Made by a program: the position numbers and the translations under genes. From Ecytonucleospora hepatopenaei (taxonomy: Eukaryota; Microsporidia; Enterocytozoonidae), in NCBI GenBank assembly GCA_026692725.1, contig JAPMUG010000001.1, positions 620,001-684,000 of the forward strand: DNA of 64,000 bases, in the 5' to 3' direction. Below are positions 36,147 to 44,613 of this stretch, one piece after another. Position 1 is the stretch's first letter. Every line of letters begins with the position of its first letter. The notes under the pieces were generated by a model. That model ran no database searches, was not told the DNA's origin, and saw only the letters and a program-made list of their open reading frames with translations.

Positions 36147-36536
36147 ATGGCTAAAAGACCTATTACAAAAAGAAAAGCTACATACCAATTAACACCAAAC
36201 AATGAAGAAGATTTAGGCCCAAATGTAAGAAGTGAATTAAACGACGAGCATTGCAATAAAGATGAAAAGAAAGATACGGTTGAAAAAGAAGATGTTTTAA
36301 CAACCAGGGAAGATTTTAAAGGTATTTTTTCAAATGCTGTCAATTCTCAACAGAGAACAGCAAACCAAATGGTTAAGAAAATGTCTGGTTTAAATAGAAG
36401 TTTTTTTAATGGAATATCAACGGTGTTAAGTAAAAATTGCAGTAAAGATCTCAGATACATGTTTAAGCAGTATGAAAATTTTGTAGAAATTATTGAAAAG
36501 GAAAACCAAAATGGAAATAAACTAAAAGAAAAGTAA
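36147..36536 (+). CDS. Minimal Nup50/Nup2-domain nucleoporin
   Basis: 129 residues. The N terminus MAKRPITKRKATYQLT matches the MAKR...KR start of Nup50/Nup2, which binds importin alpha. The C-terminal LNRSFFNGISTVLSKN..DLRYMFKQYENFVEIIEKE fits the NUP50 motif (L...F...I...L......DL..(L/M)F.QYE.Y...IE). No FG repeats or Ran-binding domain are present, so it is much shorter than Nup2 (720) or Nup50 (468). It likely promotes cargo release from importin alpha at the pore basket (inference). Start by CCCTTTTATG. Confidence 0.65.
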   Translation: MAKRPITKRKATYQLTPNNEEDLGPNVRSELNDEHCNKDEKKDTVEKEDVLTTREDFKGIFSNAVNSQQRTANQMVKKMSGLNRSFFNGISTVLSKNCSKDLRYMFKQYENFVEIIEKENQNGNKLKEK

Positions 36537-36560
36537 AACATAAGTAAACTTAAATTTTAT

Positions 36561-36851
36561 TTAGAAATCTAATGCAATGTCATCATCTGATTCTTCCTTT
36601 TTAACTTCTTTCTTTTCTTCCTTAACAGCTTCAACAGGTGCTGCACTAACAGCTGCGCCTCCACATGGGTTGGAAAGCATGTCAGTGTATTTCGTAGCAG
36701 GCAATGCAAACTTTTGTGCCAATTTGGATGAAAATTCTAAATTCAATTCTTTAAAAATAGCCTTTATTTTTTCTTCTGTTACAGTTTGATTTGCACCGTG
36801 AATCATCAATGCAGCCAATGCATATGATTTATTTAAATTAGTAGCACTCAT
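36561..36851 (-). CDS. RPP1: 60S acidic stalk protein P1
   Basis: 96 residues. The N-terminal dimerisation helix bundle begins with an SYALAALMIHG-like helix and TVTEEKIKAIFKEL. A short alanine-rich hinge (GGAAVSAAPVEA) follows, then a charged KKE tail and the acidic EESDDD end. The usual terminal MGFGLFD is replaced by IALDF, so the extreme C terminus that binds elongation factors is altered. Start by CCCTTATAATG. Confidence 0.9.
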   Translation of the reverse strand: MSATNLNKSYALAALMIHGANQTVTEEKIKAIFKELNLEFSSKLAQKFALPATKYTDMLSNPCGGAAVSAAPVEAVKEEKKEVKKEESDDDIALDF

Positions 36852-36892
36852 TATAAGGGCAAAATTTTTTAAAAATTATAAAAATTTATTGT

Positions 36893-37525
36893 TTACAAAA
36901 ACTGTAATAAAATGAGAATTGCCACAATAAAACAAAAAATTCTTCTTAACATATTTTTCAACGACGTGTCTCTTCTGTTATTTCCGTGTGGCAATGTACT
37001 AAATAAATTAGACAAAATTCCAAGTGAATTGAAAGAAACTGAAAAATGACCTGTGTTTAAATGTTGTTCAAAAACAATGTCATTATTGTGTGTAAACATA
37101 TTATTGAATAAAACGTTGTTTATTTCCTGATTGTTAACTAAATTAGTCAATTTGTTCACATAGTTTTTAGTAAACATATTTGTTGATTTTCCTTTTTTAT
37201 ATTCTTCAAACTTTTTAAGAGTGTTTATTTTTAAATACGCATTTTGTAATTTCACAGCAGCTTCACGAGAACCTATACATTTGCAATTGTTGGGATGAAT
37301 AACTTTAGCAAGGTTAATGAAATTTTCCTTTACATCAATAAATTTACACGTTTTTTTGTCAATGTTTAAAACATCAAAAGGAATGGTATCGTCTGTATCT
37401 AAAATTCTTTTTATTTCACAATAAGTTTTGATCTTTTTATTAATTTCAAGTTTTTCTTGTGTATTTTTTTCAAGTTTTAAGCTTTCAAGATTTTTTATTT
37501 TGTTTGAAATTTTATTTAAAAGCAT
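36893..37525 (-). CDS. Tail-anchored J-like protein with degenerate HPD motif
   Basis: 210 residues. A J-domain-like block spans about 46-105 (IPFDVLNIDKKTCKF, INLAKVIHPNNCKC, EAAVKLQNAYLKI). The catalytic HPD reads HPN at 77-79, and DxNK is lost. A glycine-poor linker with FNSLGILSNLF follows, then one C-terminal transmembrane segment (FCFIVAILILLQFL). Architecture resembles ER J proteins such as Hlj1/DNAJB12, but without HPD it should not stimulate Hsp70 ATPase (inference from the family). Start by CCCTTTAAAAATG. Confidence 0.6.
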   Translation of the reverse strand: MLLNKISNKIKNLESLKLEKNTQEKLEINKKIKTYCEIKRILDTDDTIPFDVLNIDKKTCKFIDVKENFINLAKVIHPNNCKCIGSREAAVKLQNAYLKINTLKKFEEYKKGKSTNMFTKNYVNKLTNLVNNQEINNVLFNNMFTHNNDIVFEQHLNTGHFSVSFNSLGILSNLFSTLPHGNNRRDTSLKNMLRRIFCFIVAILILLQFL

Positions 37526-37735
37526 TTTTAAAGGGCATAAAAAAATAAACAGTAAGTTTAAACTTTAATTTTTATGAATTTTATGGTTTTAAAAAATTTT
37601 TACTTTTGATTTAATATCTCATAATCTTATTAAAAACATGTTTTGATAAAAATAAATAATTGATAAAAGAAATCAAATTTAATTTGTCAAAAATTAAAAC
37701 ACGCTTGATACAAATTTAATTTTATCAACCCTTTG

Positions 37736-38017
37736 ATGAGTATGTCAAATACAAGGGTTAATGATATGAAAGAAGTTGTCACGCGCAGCAGTGAACATAA
37801 TGATAAGGTAAAGAAAAAGAATAGTATAAGAACAGAAAACTCTCAATTAGAGCAAACCAGCAGTGATGTTGCAAGTTTAAACAAAATAAGTGTTGAATCA
37901 ATGTTAAAAATAGATGCGGTTGTTGGATTGTTGCTTTTGCGTTATGGCAGTAGTAAAAAAGAACATTATCAAAAGGAATTAAAACAAAAAAATAGCAAAA
38001 ATAAGCTTAATTTTTAG
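37736..38017 (+). CDS. Unrecognised small protein (93 aa)
   Basis: Not recognised. Starts at the ATG at 37736, where CCCTTTGATG supports it (an upstream TTG is in frame). The first 60 residues are polar and likely disordered with many Ser, Asn and Lys. A short hydrophobic patch (VVGLLLLRYG) follows, then a basic tail rich in KKE and KNSKNK. The patch is too short for a confident membrane anchor. The 210 bases before it hold no recognisable gene. Confidence that it is a gene rests on the motif and on open length. Confidence 0.5.
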   Translation: MSMSNTRVNDMKEVVTRSSEHNDKVKKKNSIRTENSQLEQTSSDVASLNKISVESMLKIDAVVGLLLLRYGSSKKEHYQKELKQKNSKNKLNF

Positions 38018-38089
38018 TAAATTTGAAATGCATAAAATACTTTTCCCATGAGATTTTTAAAATTATTTTGAAAATTTTTAATCCTTAAA

Positions 38090-39535
38090 ATGGTTGATAC
38101 TTCACTCAACAATTTAGAAAGCAAATTAAGCAATCTAACAGTTGGTAAAAAAATGAACAAAAACACGGTTCACATAGGAGACATTTCACTGAAAACTACA
38201 ACATCAGATTTAAAGGAATTATTTAAGGATTATAAGTGTACAAGTGTAAATTTGAAAAAAACCGCAAATGAGCAATACGCATTTGCGTTTGTAACATTTG
38301 AGACAGAGGACTATGCTAATAAGGCAATTGAAGATTTTAAGTATAAGAAATTGAACGGGAAGGAATTAATTATTTCTAGCTGTTCTAATGCTAAAAAGTA
38401 TACGGATGATTCAAACGTATTTGTAAACAAAATACCACTTGATATGAATGCAGTAGATTTAGAAAAAATTTTTAAAAATTTTGGACACATTATAAAGTGC
38501 AAGATTGTAAGAAATAAAGATGGAACATCTAAAGGATATGGTTATGTTATGTATAAAAATTCAAAATCAGCCAAGAAGGCGGTTGAGTATTGTCAAGATG
38601 TTCAAATTAATGGTCAAAAACTAGTTGTTGAAATGTATAACACAGAAAAACTACACAGGAACACAGAAACAGAATCTTTTACAAATTGTTTTTGCAAAAA
38701 TTTTCCATCTAACTTTACAGAGGAAAAGCTGAGAGAAATGCTTGAAAAATATGGTAAGATTACAAGCATTTACATGCCTTTAAGAGCTGATAAAAGTGCA
38801 GTAGGTTTTGCATGCGTTAATTTTGAAAAGGCTGAAGATGCAATTAAAGCAATTGAAAATTGTCATAATAAATCATTTTTTACAAATGAAGAAATGGGAA
38901 AAGACAAAAAATTTGCAGTTGAACCATTTTACATTCAGAAAAATGAAAAGAAAACAGAAAGAGAGCAAATGCTTAAGGGTGTTTATGGAAACAACACAAA
39001 TTACAGAAGCAAGTTAAAGAAGAATTTGTTTATAAAAAATGTTCCTGTTACGTTTAGTGAAGAAGAAACACTTAAGGTTTTACAACAATACGGTAAAATT
39101 GTTGATTTTAAATTAAACAAAGACCAAATGCATCCAGACAAACAGTTTGGATTTGTGTGTTACTCAACATTGGAAGAAGCAGCTTTAGCTCTGGAAAAAA
39201 GTAAGAAAATTTTATTGGATGGTTCACAACTTGAACTGTTGATTTATAAGAGCAAGTTTGAAAGAGAAAATGAAAGTTCATTTATCAAGGACTTGAATCT
39301 TGGGGGTGGTAAAATCGAAGAGAAAAAGGTGTTGGATACTCTGTTTGACATGCTGTTTGCACAGGCTAAAAATTTTAAAAATATTTTTGAAAAAGTTGGC
39401 GCGAAAACAGAAAAGGAATTTGCAGATATACTATGTAAGAAAATGAGCGGATTAAACACCCAGGTTTTGCGTGAATATGTTTCTAATCCTAAAAAGTTGA
39501 ATGATTTTATTGAAAAGGAAATTTTAAAAAATTAA
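38090..39535 (+). CDS. PAB1: Poly(A)-binding protein
   Basis: 481 residues (yeast 577). Four RRMs: about 24-100 (VHIGDISLKTTTSDL, YAFAFVTFETED), 106-185 (VFVNKIPLDMNAVDL, KGYGYVMYKN), 195-275 (CFCKNFPSNFTEEKL, VGFACVNFEKAED) and 313-390 (LFIKNVPVTFSEEETL, QFGFVCYSTLEEA). A C-terminal MLLE domain (about 410-481, LDTLFDMLFAQ...VLREYV) follows almost directly, so the long proline-rich linker of other PABPs is nearly absent. It protects poly(A) tails and bridges to eIF4G. ATCCTTAAAATG precedes the start. Confidence 0.95.
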   Translation: MVDTSLNNLESKLSNLTVGKKMNKNTVHIGDISLKTTTSDLKELFKDYKCTSVNLKKTANEQYAFAFVTFETEDYANKAIEDFKYKKLNGKELIISSCSNAKKYTDDSNVFVNKIPLDMNAVDLEKIFKNFGHIIKCKIVRNKDGTSKGYGYVMYKNSKSAKKAVEYCQDVQINGQKLVVEMYNTEKLHRNTETESFTNCFCKNFPSNFTEEKLREMLEKYGKITSIYMPLRADKSAVGFACVNFEKAEDAIKAIENCHNKSFFTNEEMGKDKKFAVEPFYIQKNEKKTEREQMLKGVYGNNTNYRSKLKKNLFIKNVPVTFSEEETLKVLQQYGKIVDFKLNKDQMHPDKQFGFVCYSTLEEAALALEKSKKILLDGSQLELLIYKSKFERENESSFIKDLNLGGGKIEEKKVLDTLFDMLFAQAKNFKNIFEKVGAKTEKEFADILCKKMSGLNTQVLREYVSNPKKLNDFIEKEILKN

Positions 39536-39550
39536 ATTGTTTTGCATAAA

Positions 39551-39706
39551 ATGAAGAAAAATAAAGAACACTTTCATAATCCATCAAAGTTTAGATTTGG
39601 TCTTTTTTCACAGTCAATAATTTCTAAACAGGCATACTTTAAAAGAAAAATAAACAGCAATGATTTGTTTGCTGAAAAAATAAATAAGAAAGAAAAGAAT
39701 AGTTAG
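39551..39706 (+). CDS. Candidate small basic protein (51 aa)
   Basis: A 52-codon open frame in the 211-base gap between PAB1 and the TBC gene, same strand, starting 15 bases after the PAB1 stop. The product is rich in Lys, Phe, His and Asn (for example HFHNPSKFRFGLF) and has no membrane segment. I do not recognise it. No CCC motif precedes it, so it may be untranslated spacer; its amino-acid make-up looks more protein-like than a random AT-rich frame would. Confidence 0.3.
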   Translation: MKKNKEHFHNPSKFRFGLFSQSIISKQAYFKRKINSNDLFAEKINKKEKNS

Positions 39707-39746
39707 GTTAATAAATTAATTAAAAAACTGACCACCCTTATTTGTT

Positions 39747-40697
39747 ATGTTTTTAGATAATAAAAATGCTATTACCAATTTATTTGAAGAGCATCTTGAC
39801 CTAAACAATAACGTTTGTGTTAATGAATTAGAGTTAAAAAGTTATGTTTCAAATGGATTTTCTTCTGATAAATTAAGGCATAAGTATTGGATGCTTTTTT
39901 TGAATTATTTCCCGCTTGAAAAGAAAAGTGCTATGCTTTATTATAAAAAACATGTTGAATTTTATGATCAAATTGAAATAAAAGAAAATGAAATATTAGA
40001 AAAAGATTTGCTTAGAACGGACTGTTTGATCGAAGGAGGAAGATTTTGTGGATATAAAAATGCAATAAAAATAATTTTATTAAAATATGAAAGTGTTAAT
40101 CAATCTATCGGTTATGTTCAGGGAATGATATCAATAGCTGTTGTTTTTTACAATGTAATATATTCATCTAATGATGATACAATAAAAGCAAATGCAGAAG
40201 TACATGCCTTTTATTTATTTCATAATTTAATTGCAGAGTTAAAAGAATGTTTTACAGAAAAAATGGATGAAGATACTGTGGGGATTTCAGGAAGAATAAA
40301 CCGCGTTTTTGAGATTTTAAGAGAAAAAGACATCTTATTACATGAAGAAATGGAGATTAAGGGATTGTGTAAAACAACATTTCCTCTCAAATGGATTTTG
40401 CAGCTCTTCACAACAGTTTTTGACGACATAAAGATTTTATTGCTGTGGGATAGGTTATTTGCAGATACAGAAAGGTTCGATTTGTTAGAATACATTGCAG
40501 CTGTTTTAATTTTTTTTAAACGAGAAGAAATTATGAATTATGATTTTAACAAATGTATGTTTACGTTACAAAATCTAGGAGAAATTGATTTAGAAAAGAT
40601 ATTTTTTATAGTTGACCGTGTAAAAAACAACGATCTTAATTTTCAAGAAGTATTTCAAGAATATTTAGCATATAAATCTTACTTAGTAAATAAATAA
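39747..40697 (+). CDS. TBC-domain Rab GTPase-activating protein
   Basis: 316 residues, nearly all TBC domain. The arginine-finger motif ILEKDLLRT (R90) and glutamine-finger motif IGYVQGM (123-127) are intact, followed by typical FPLKWILQLFTTVF, LLLWDRLFAD and LEYIAAVLI blocks. It should accelerate GTP hydrolysis by a Rab. The layout resembles TBC1D13, but the target Rab cannot be read from the sequence. A second GAP, GYP8-like, lies at 55-56 kb. Start by CCCTTATTTGTTATG. Confidence 0.85.
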   Translation: MFLDNKNAITNLFEEHLDLNNNVCVNELELKSYVSNGFSSDKLRHKYWMLFLNYFPLEKKSAMLYYKKHVEFYDQIEIKENEILEKDLLRTDCLIEGGRFCGYKNAIKIILLKYESVNQSIGYVQGMISIAVVFYNVIYSSNDDTIKANAEVHAFYLFHNLIAELKECFTEKMDEDTVGISGRINRVFEILREKDILLHEEMEIKGLCKTTFPLKWILQLFTTVFDDIKILLLWDRLFADTERFDLLEYIAAVLIFFKREEIMNYDFNKCMFTLQNLGEIDLEKIFFIVDRVKNNDLNFQEVFQEYLAYKSYLVNK

Positions 40698-40735
40698 AAA
40701 ATATTTATATTTTAAATTTTATTTATTACCCCAAA

Positions 40736-41203
40736 ATGAAAAATATTTTCATAAAACTTTTAATATTAATACAGATATGCTATAACATAAAGAAGCAGAT
40801 GACAAGTAAAGCTAAATACAAAAGATATTATGAAAAGCATCTTAGAAACTTTTTAATAATGGTCAAATTGATTAGTTTTTTGAACAATTTTTTTTATATT
40901 TCTGAAAATATTTTTTATTTGTGTGGTTTTATACTGTGCTTTTATAATTTAAAACGATCACGTATTGTTAAGTGGGTTGTAAAGAAAGTACAAAAAGAGC
41001 ACCCAAATATTTACGCAAAAAGCGCATTGGCGCGTTCACATATATCTTCCAAGAGCAAAGCAATTGAATACTTTTTTGCCATCTTATATTTGATTTTGTG
41101 TTATAGATTTTTTGGGTTTTTATCATATGCATTTTTCAATTTGCATATGTTTAATAAAAAATATCAAGAACTTTTTTATAAAAATTTTAGAACCAATAAA
41201 TAG
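40736..41203 (+). CDS. Unrecognised membrane protein (155 aa)
   Basis: Not recognised. A hydrophobic N terminus (IFIKLLILIQICYNI) may be a signal anchor. Later segments FLNNFFYISENIFYLCGFIL and a YFFAILYLILCYRFFGFL stretch are likely transmembrane, with a basic loop between them (KRSRIVKWVVKKVQKEHP). The overall charge is strongly positive. CCCCAAAATG supports the start at 40736. Confidence 0.6.
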   Translation: MKNIFIKLLILIQICYNIKKQMTSKAKYKRYYEKHLRNFLIMVKLISFLNNFFYISENIFYLCGFILCFYNLKRSRIVKWVVKKVQKEHPNIYAKSALARSHISSKSKAIEYFFAILYLILCYRFFGFLSYAFFNLHMFNKKYQELFYKNFRTNK

Positions 41204-41363
41204 ATTATAATAAATTTGTTTTTTTAAATCTATTTATGTTTTTTAATAGTAAATATTTATATGTTTTTTGAATGCATACACTATCAAATATCTATTAACA
41301 TATGTCTTTTTTTAACACATGACTTATTAAGTTTTTTATTTTTGAAATAATTTTTATCCTTTT

Positions 41364-42623
41364 ATGGATACCAGTGATTTTTTTATAGAAGACGGCATTA
41401 AAATATATAAAGAAGAAGAAACATTTTATAACCCAGCAATGAAATTCAACAGAGATATTTCTTTACTTACGATAAAAAATTATTTTAAAGAACATACTGA
41501 AGTTAGAATATTAACAGCAATGTGTGCATCAGGATTACGCGGTATGCGATATTTAAAGGAAGACAAAAAGAATATTGTGCATTTTAATGACATTTCAGAG
41601 AATGCAATAAACAGTTTAAAGAAAAATTTGACGTTAAATGGATTTCTCACAAGCAAAGTATATTTAGCAATAGAAAGAAATATTTTGAAAAACGAAAAGT
41701 TGATAATTACACAAAAAGATTGTAATGTTTTAATGAATGAACTTTATAGATTTTATGATGTTATTGATATTGATCCATTTGGTAGTTGCAACACATTTGC
41801 AGAAAATGCGTTTAGAAGCATAAAACACAATGGAATAATTTGTTTTACATGTACGGATAAAGCAGCACTTTGTTCAAAAGTAGAAAAGTGCTATACCAAA
41901 TATGGATCACACATATACAAGAATTTTTGTAAAAATGAAACACCCATTAGGGTGTTATTGAGTTTTTTAAGCCATACAGCAGCACGTTTTGATTTTTCTA
42001 TAGAGCCTCTTTTATCATTCAGTGTTGATTACTATTTGCGTGTAATTGTTAGGGTCAAACTTGGAAAAGGAAAGGACGTAATAGAAAATACATCACATAC
42101 TTTAATTTGCAAGTGTGGCAATTTTATGCAACAAAGTATTAGGAAAAAACCAGAAAATATCATATGTAACACATGTCAGAATCCTATGAATTTATACGGT
42201 CCATTTTGGATCAAACCTTACTGTGATAGAAAATTTATTAAACAAATGTTAGAAAATTTAGATGATAGAAATGCACGCTTAAAAGGCGTATTGAAATATT
42301 TAGAACAAGAAATAGACAGTCCATGGTATTTTGAATCTAATAAAATAGCAAAGTATTTAAAGACAACAACACTTAACAGGAAACAGATATTTGCTAATTT
42401 GGAGAAAAGAGGATTTTTGTTTTCTTTGACTCATTGTGATGTTAATGGATTTAAGACAAATGCACCATTAAGCGTTATTTTTGAAATATTTAAAAATTCA
42501 GATCATTGTGAGGTTAGTAGCACTGTTGAAACATTACTAAAAGATAATTTTTATAAGGGATTGTTAAGTTCAGGAATGAAACCAGGATCTTTACCAAAAC
42601 AAAAAGAACCGAATAAAAGATAA
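41364..42623 (+). CDS. TRM1: tRNA (guanine26-N2)-dimethyltransferase
   Basis: 419 residues. FFIEDGIKIYKEEETFYNPAMKFNRD, ASGLRGMRYLKED (SAM motif), DIDPFGSCNTFAENA at about 136 (catalytic DPFG) and a FTCTDKAALC segment are characteristic of Trm1. A zinc-type cluster (CKCGNFM...CNTCQNPM) lies at about 248-275. It methylates G26 of many tRNAs, protecting correct folding. It is shorter than yeast Trm1 (570), lacking the N-terminal targeting extension. ATCCTTTTATG precedes the start. The 160 bases upstream are AT-rich without features. Confidence 0.93.
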   Translation: MDTSDFFIEDGIKIYKEEETFYNPAMKFNRDISLLTIKNYFKEHTEVRILTAMCASGLRGMRYLKEDKKNIVHFNDISENAINSLKKNLTLNGFLTSKVYLAIERNILKNEKLIITQKDCNVLMNELYRFYDVIDIDPFGSCNTFAENAFRSIKHNGIICFTCTDKAALCSKVEKCYTKYGSHIYKNFCKNETPIRVLLSFLSHTAARFDFSIEPLLSFSVDYYLRVIVRVKLGKGKDVIENTSHTLICKCGNFMQQSIRKKPENIICNTCQNPMNLYGPFWIKPYCDRKFIKQMLENLDDRNARLKGVLKYLEQEIDSPWYFESNKIAKYLKTTTLNRKQIFANLEKRGFLFSLTHCDVNGFKTNAPLSVIFEIFKNSDHCEVSSTVETLLKDNFYKGLLSSGMKPGSLPKQKEPNKR

Positions 42624-42737
42624 AACAAAAAGTGAACAAATAAAAGATAATTAAAAAGAAAACATAACAGTTTATAAATTAAAATAAATCAAAAAATTTA
42701 CTAAAAAGTGAATAAATAAATTTTTACAATCCTTTTT

Positions 42738-43415
42738 ATGATTGACAAAAAAATTTGGAGTTCTATTGGAGGTAAAAACCCATGTGCTTTTAAAATGCAC
42801 ACCAAAACTGCTTTAATATGCAAAAACAAATACAACTTAACAGGATTGTGCAATGAGTTTAGCTGTCCTTTTGCAAATCCAGAATATGCGACTGTTAGGA
42901 TGTTAGAAGATGAAATTTTTTTATGCATAAAAAACAAGGAAAAACTTGATAAGCCACAAGAAATGTGGGAAATGTACAAGCTAGGATACGATTATAAAGA
43001 TGCTCTTAATGAGATTGATAACAAACTTAATGGTTATAGCAAAGAGACTATAGACAAGTGCAAAAATAGGCTAACACAGCATTTTGAATGTTTGGAACGT
43101 ATGATAGAAATGGAAAAAGCACCTGAGAGTAAATTAGTTGTGAGAAAAAAGAAGATGAGTAGAAGAGAAAAAGCAAGAGCCATTAAAGCATTAAACACAA
43201 TTAACTTTGAAAAAGAAATAGGAGAAGAAATAATGCAAAGACTAAAAGATGGAGTATACGGTGAAGATAAAAAGGAATTAGCAGAAATAACAGTTGAAAA
43301 TGCAAAGAAATACAAAGCAAAGAAATATGTGGCTGATATTGAAGAAAGTGAGACAAGATCTAAAAAGAAGCCAAAACAAAGAAAAGGAAAAAAGAAAGAA
43401 ACAATCGAGTGGTAA
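42738..43415 (+). CDS. MAK16: 60S ribosome biogenesis protein Mak16
   Basis: 225 residues. The N-terminal Mak16/L28e-like domain is clear: IWSSIGGKNPCAFKM, TGLCNEFSCPFANPEYATVR (a conserved four-Cys cluster in the family), PQEMWEMYKLGYDYKDAL. The C terminus is a lysine-rich basic helix. Mak16 works with Rpf1 and other factors on early pre-60S particles. ATCCTTTTTATG precedes the start. RPB12 follows only 19 bases later. Confidence 0.93.
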   Translation: MIDKKIWSSIGGKNPCAFKMHTKTALICKNKYNLTGLCNEFSCPFANPEYATVRMLEDEIFLCIKNKEKLDKPQEMWEMYKLGYDYKDALNEIDNKLNGYSKETIDKCKNRLTQHFECLERMIEMEKAPESKLVVRKKKMSRREKARAIKALNTINFEKEIGEEIMQRLKDGVYGEDKKELAEITVENAKKYKAKKYVADIEESETRSKKKPKQRKGKKKETIEW

Positions 43416-43422
43416 ATTTTTA

Positions 43423-43426
43423 CCCC
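43423..43426 (+). promoter_or_regulatory. CCCC motif deciding the RPB12 start
   Basis: CCCC lies eight bases after the MAK16 stop and eight bases before the ATG at 43435. The frame of RPB12 extends far upstream inside MAK16, and the motif together with homology fixes the true start. Confidence 0.5.
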
Positions 43427-43434
43427 ATTTTAAG

Positions 43435-43614
43435 ATGAATAGTAAAGACATGAACTTGTTAGATGAGAATATAGTTTCAGAATATGTTTGTATTACTTGT
43501 AAGACAGAAATTAAAATAACACCAAAAGATCCAATAAGATGTTCAAACTGTGGAAAGCACATTCTATGCAAAAAAAGAGAACCAAAAAATACCATACAGT
43601 TAAAAGCTATTTAA
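43435..43614 (+). CDS. RPB12: Shared RNA polymerase I/II/III subunit Rpb12 (ABC10-alpha)
   Basis: 59 residues. The zinc ribbon has C19, C22, C36 and C39 (YVCITC...RCSNCG), followed by the family end pattern GKHILCKKR......QLKAI (compare GHRILLKARTKRLVQFEAR). It is a structural subunit of all three nuclear RNA polymerases. Yeast Rpb12 is 70 residues, so only the N-terminal tail is shorter. Confidence 0.93.
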   Translation: MNSKDMNLLDENIVSEYVCITCKTEIKITPKDPIRCSNCGKHILCKKREPKNTIQLKAI

Positions 43615-43708
43615 TACATTATCATTTATTTTATAATCAAATTATAACATCATTATATAATTAAATATAATTTAATATAATTTATTTATAACTTATATAA
43701 TATTAAAT

Positions 43709-44545
43709 TTATTTTTTATATCCAGGCTTAAACATGCCAACTAATAATGCATGATTTCTTTCATATGGTTCTAATGTCACCTGTTCCAATGGCTTAAATT
43801 CATTTTTCTTTAACCAATTAACTTCATTTGCAAATACTTGATCTGCAGGTATTGAAGAATCCACACAGCTAGCCTTTATGGAAATCAAAATGTTACCACC
43901 GTCTTTCAAAAAATATTGCGCATTTTCCATGACTATTCTAGACTGGTCAAATTGACTTACGTCTGTAAATATCGTATCAACTAGAGGTACCAACATGCGA
44001 TACGCCGAAGGATTTCGTGCATCTGCAATAATAGGAACAATGTTTTTTCTTTTCATTGCTAAATTAATCAAATCCCTTCCTGTCCTCACTGAAAATTCTA
44101 CTGCATAAATCATTGTATCTTCACCAACAATTTCAGATACGTGTGATAAAGTAGTACCATTGGCAGCACCTAAATAAAGAACTTTAGTTCCTTTTTTTAT
44201 AAAAATATCATCCAATCCACATACTATTCCAGCAGCTAATTTGGAACGATATGGATTCCAATGTCTAAATTCAATTGTTTTGCCATTTTTGGTCATTGAT
44301 GTTCTTTTTTCATTATACACACTTGTACCAGGAACCATATTGGTGGTCATTATTGAGTCCATTTTGTTTTTATTAACAAAAATATTCTCAAATTTTGGGT
44401 GCTCCGTAACCACCTCTTTTTTGGCAGATGAAGCGTATCCAGATGTTCCGCGTCTCTTATTTTGTTCTCTTATCTTTTTATATTTTTTACCACTAGCATC
44501 CTGCTCATTTTTTTGTCTTTTTTCAACTTTCTTTTCTTTCCCCAT
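43709..44545 (-). CDS. NOP1: Fibrillarin, snoRNA-guided rRNA 2'-O-methyltransferase
   Basis: 278 residues from the ATG at 44545 (the open frame runs further upstream without family similarity). The fibrillarin core is strongly conserved: EFRHWNPYRSKLAAGIVCG, VLYLGAANGTTLSHVS, YAVEFSVRTGRDLINLA, PIIADARNP, TIFTDVSQFDQS and SIKASCVDS. The Gly/Arg-rich N terminus of most eukaryotic fibrillarins is missing; instead there are about 45 residues rich in Lys, Glu and Gln. It is the methyltransferase of box C/D snoRNPs. The start has GCCGCTATG rather than CCC. Confidence 0.95.
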   Translation of the reverse strand: MGKEKKVEKRQKNEQDASGKKYKKIREQNKRRGTSGYASSAKKEVVTEHPKFENIFVNKNKMDSIMTTNMVPGTSVYNEKRTSMTKNGKTIEFRHWNPYRSKLAAGIVCGLDDIFIKKGTKVLYLGAANGTTLSHVSEIVGEDTMIYAVEFSVRTGRDLINLAMKRKNIVPIIADARNPSAYRMLVPLVDTIFTDVSQFDQSRIVMENAQYFLKDGGNILISIKASCVDSSIPADQVFANEVNWLKKNEFKPLEQVTLEPYERNHALLVGMFKPGYKK

Positions 44546-44613
44546 AGCGGCAAATTTTTGTATTTTTGTAGAAAAATAAAATTTGTTCAAAAACCTTTTT
44601 ACCCTCCTAACAA

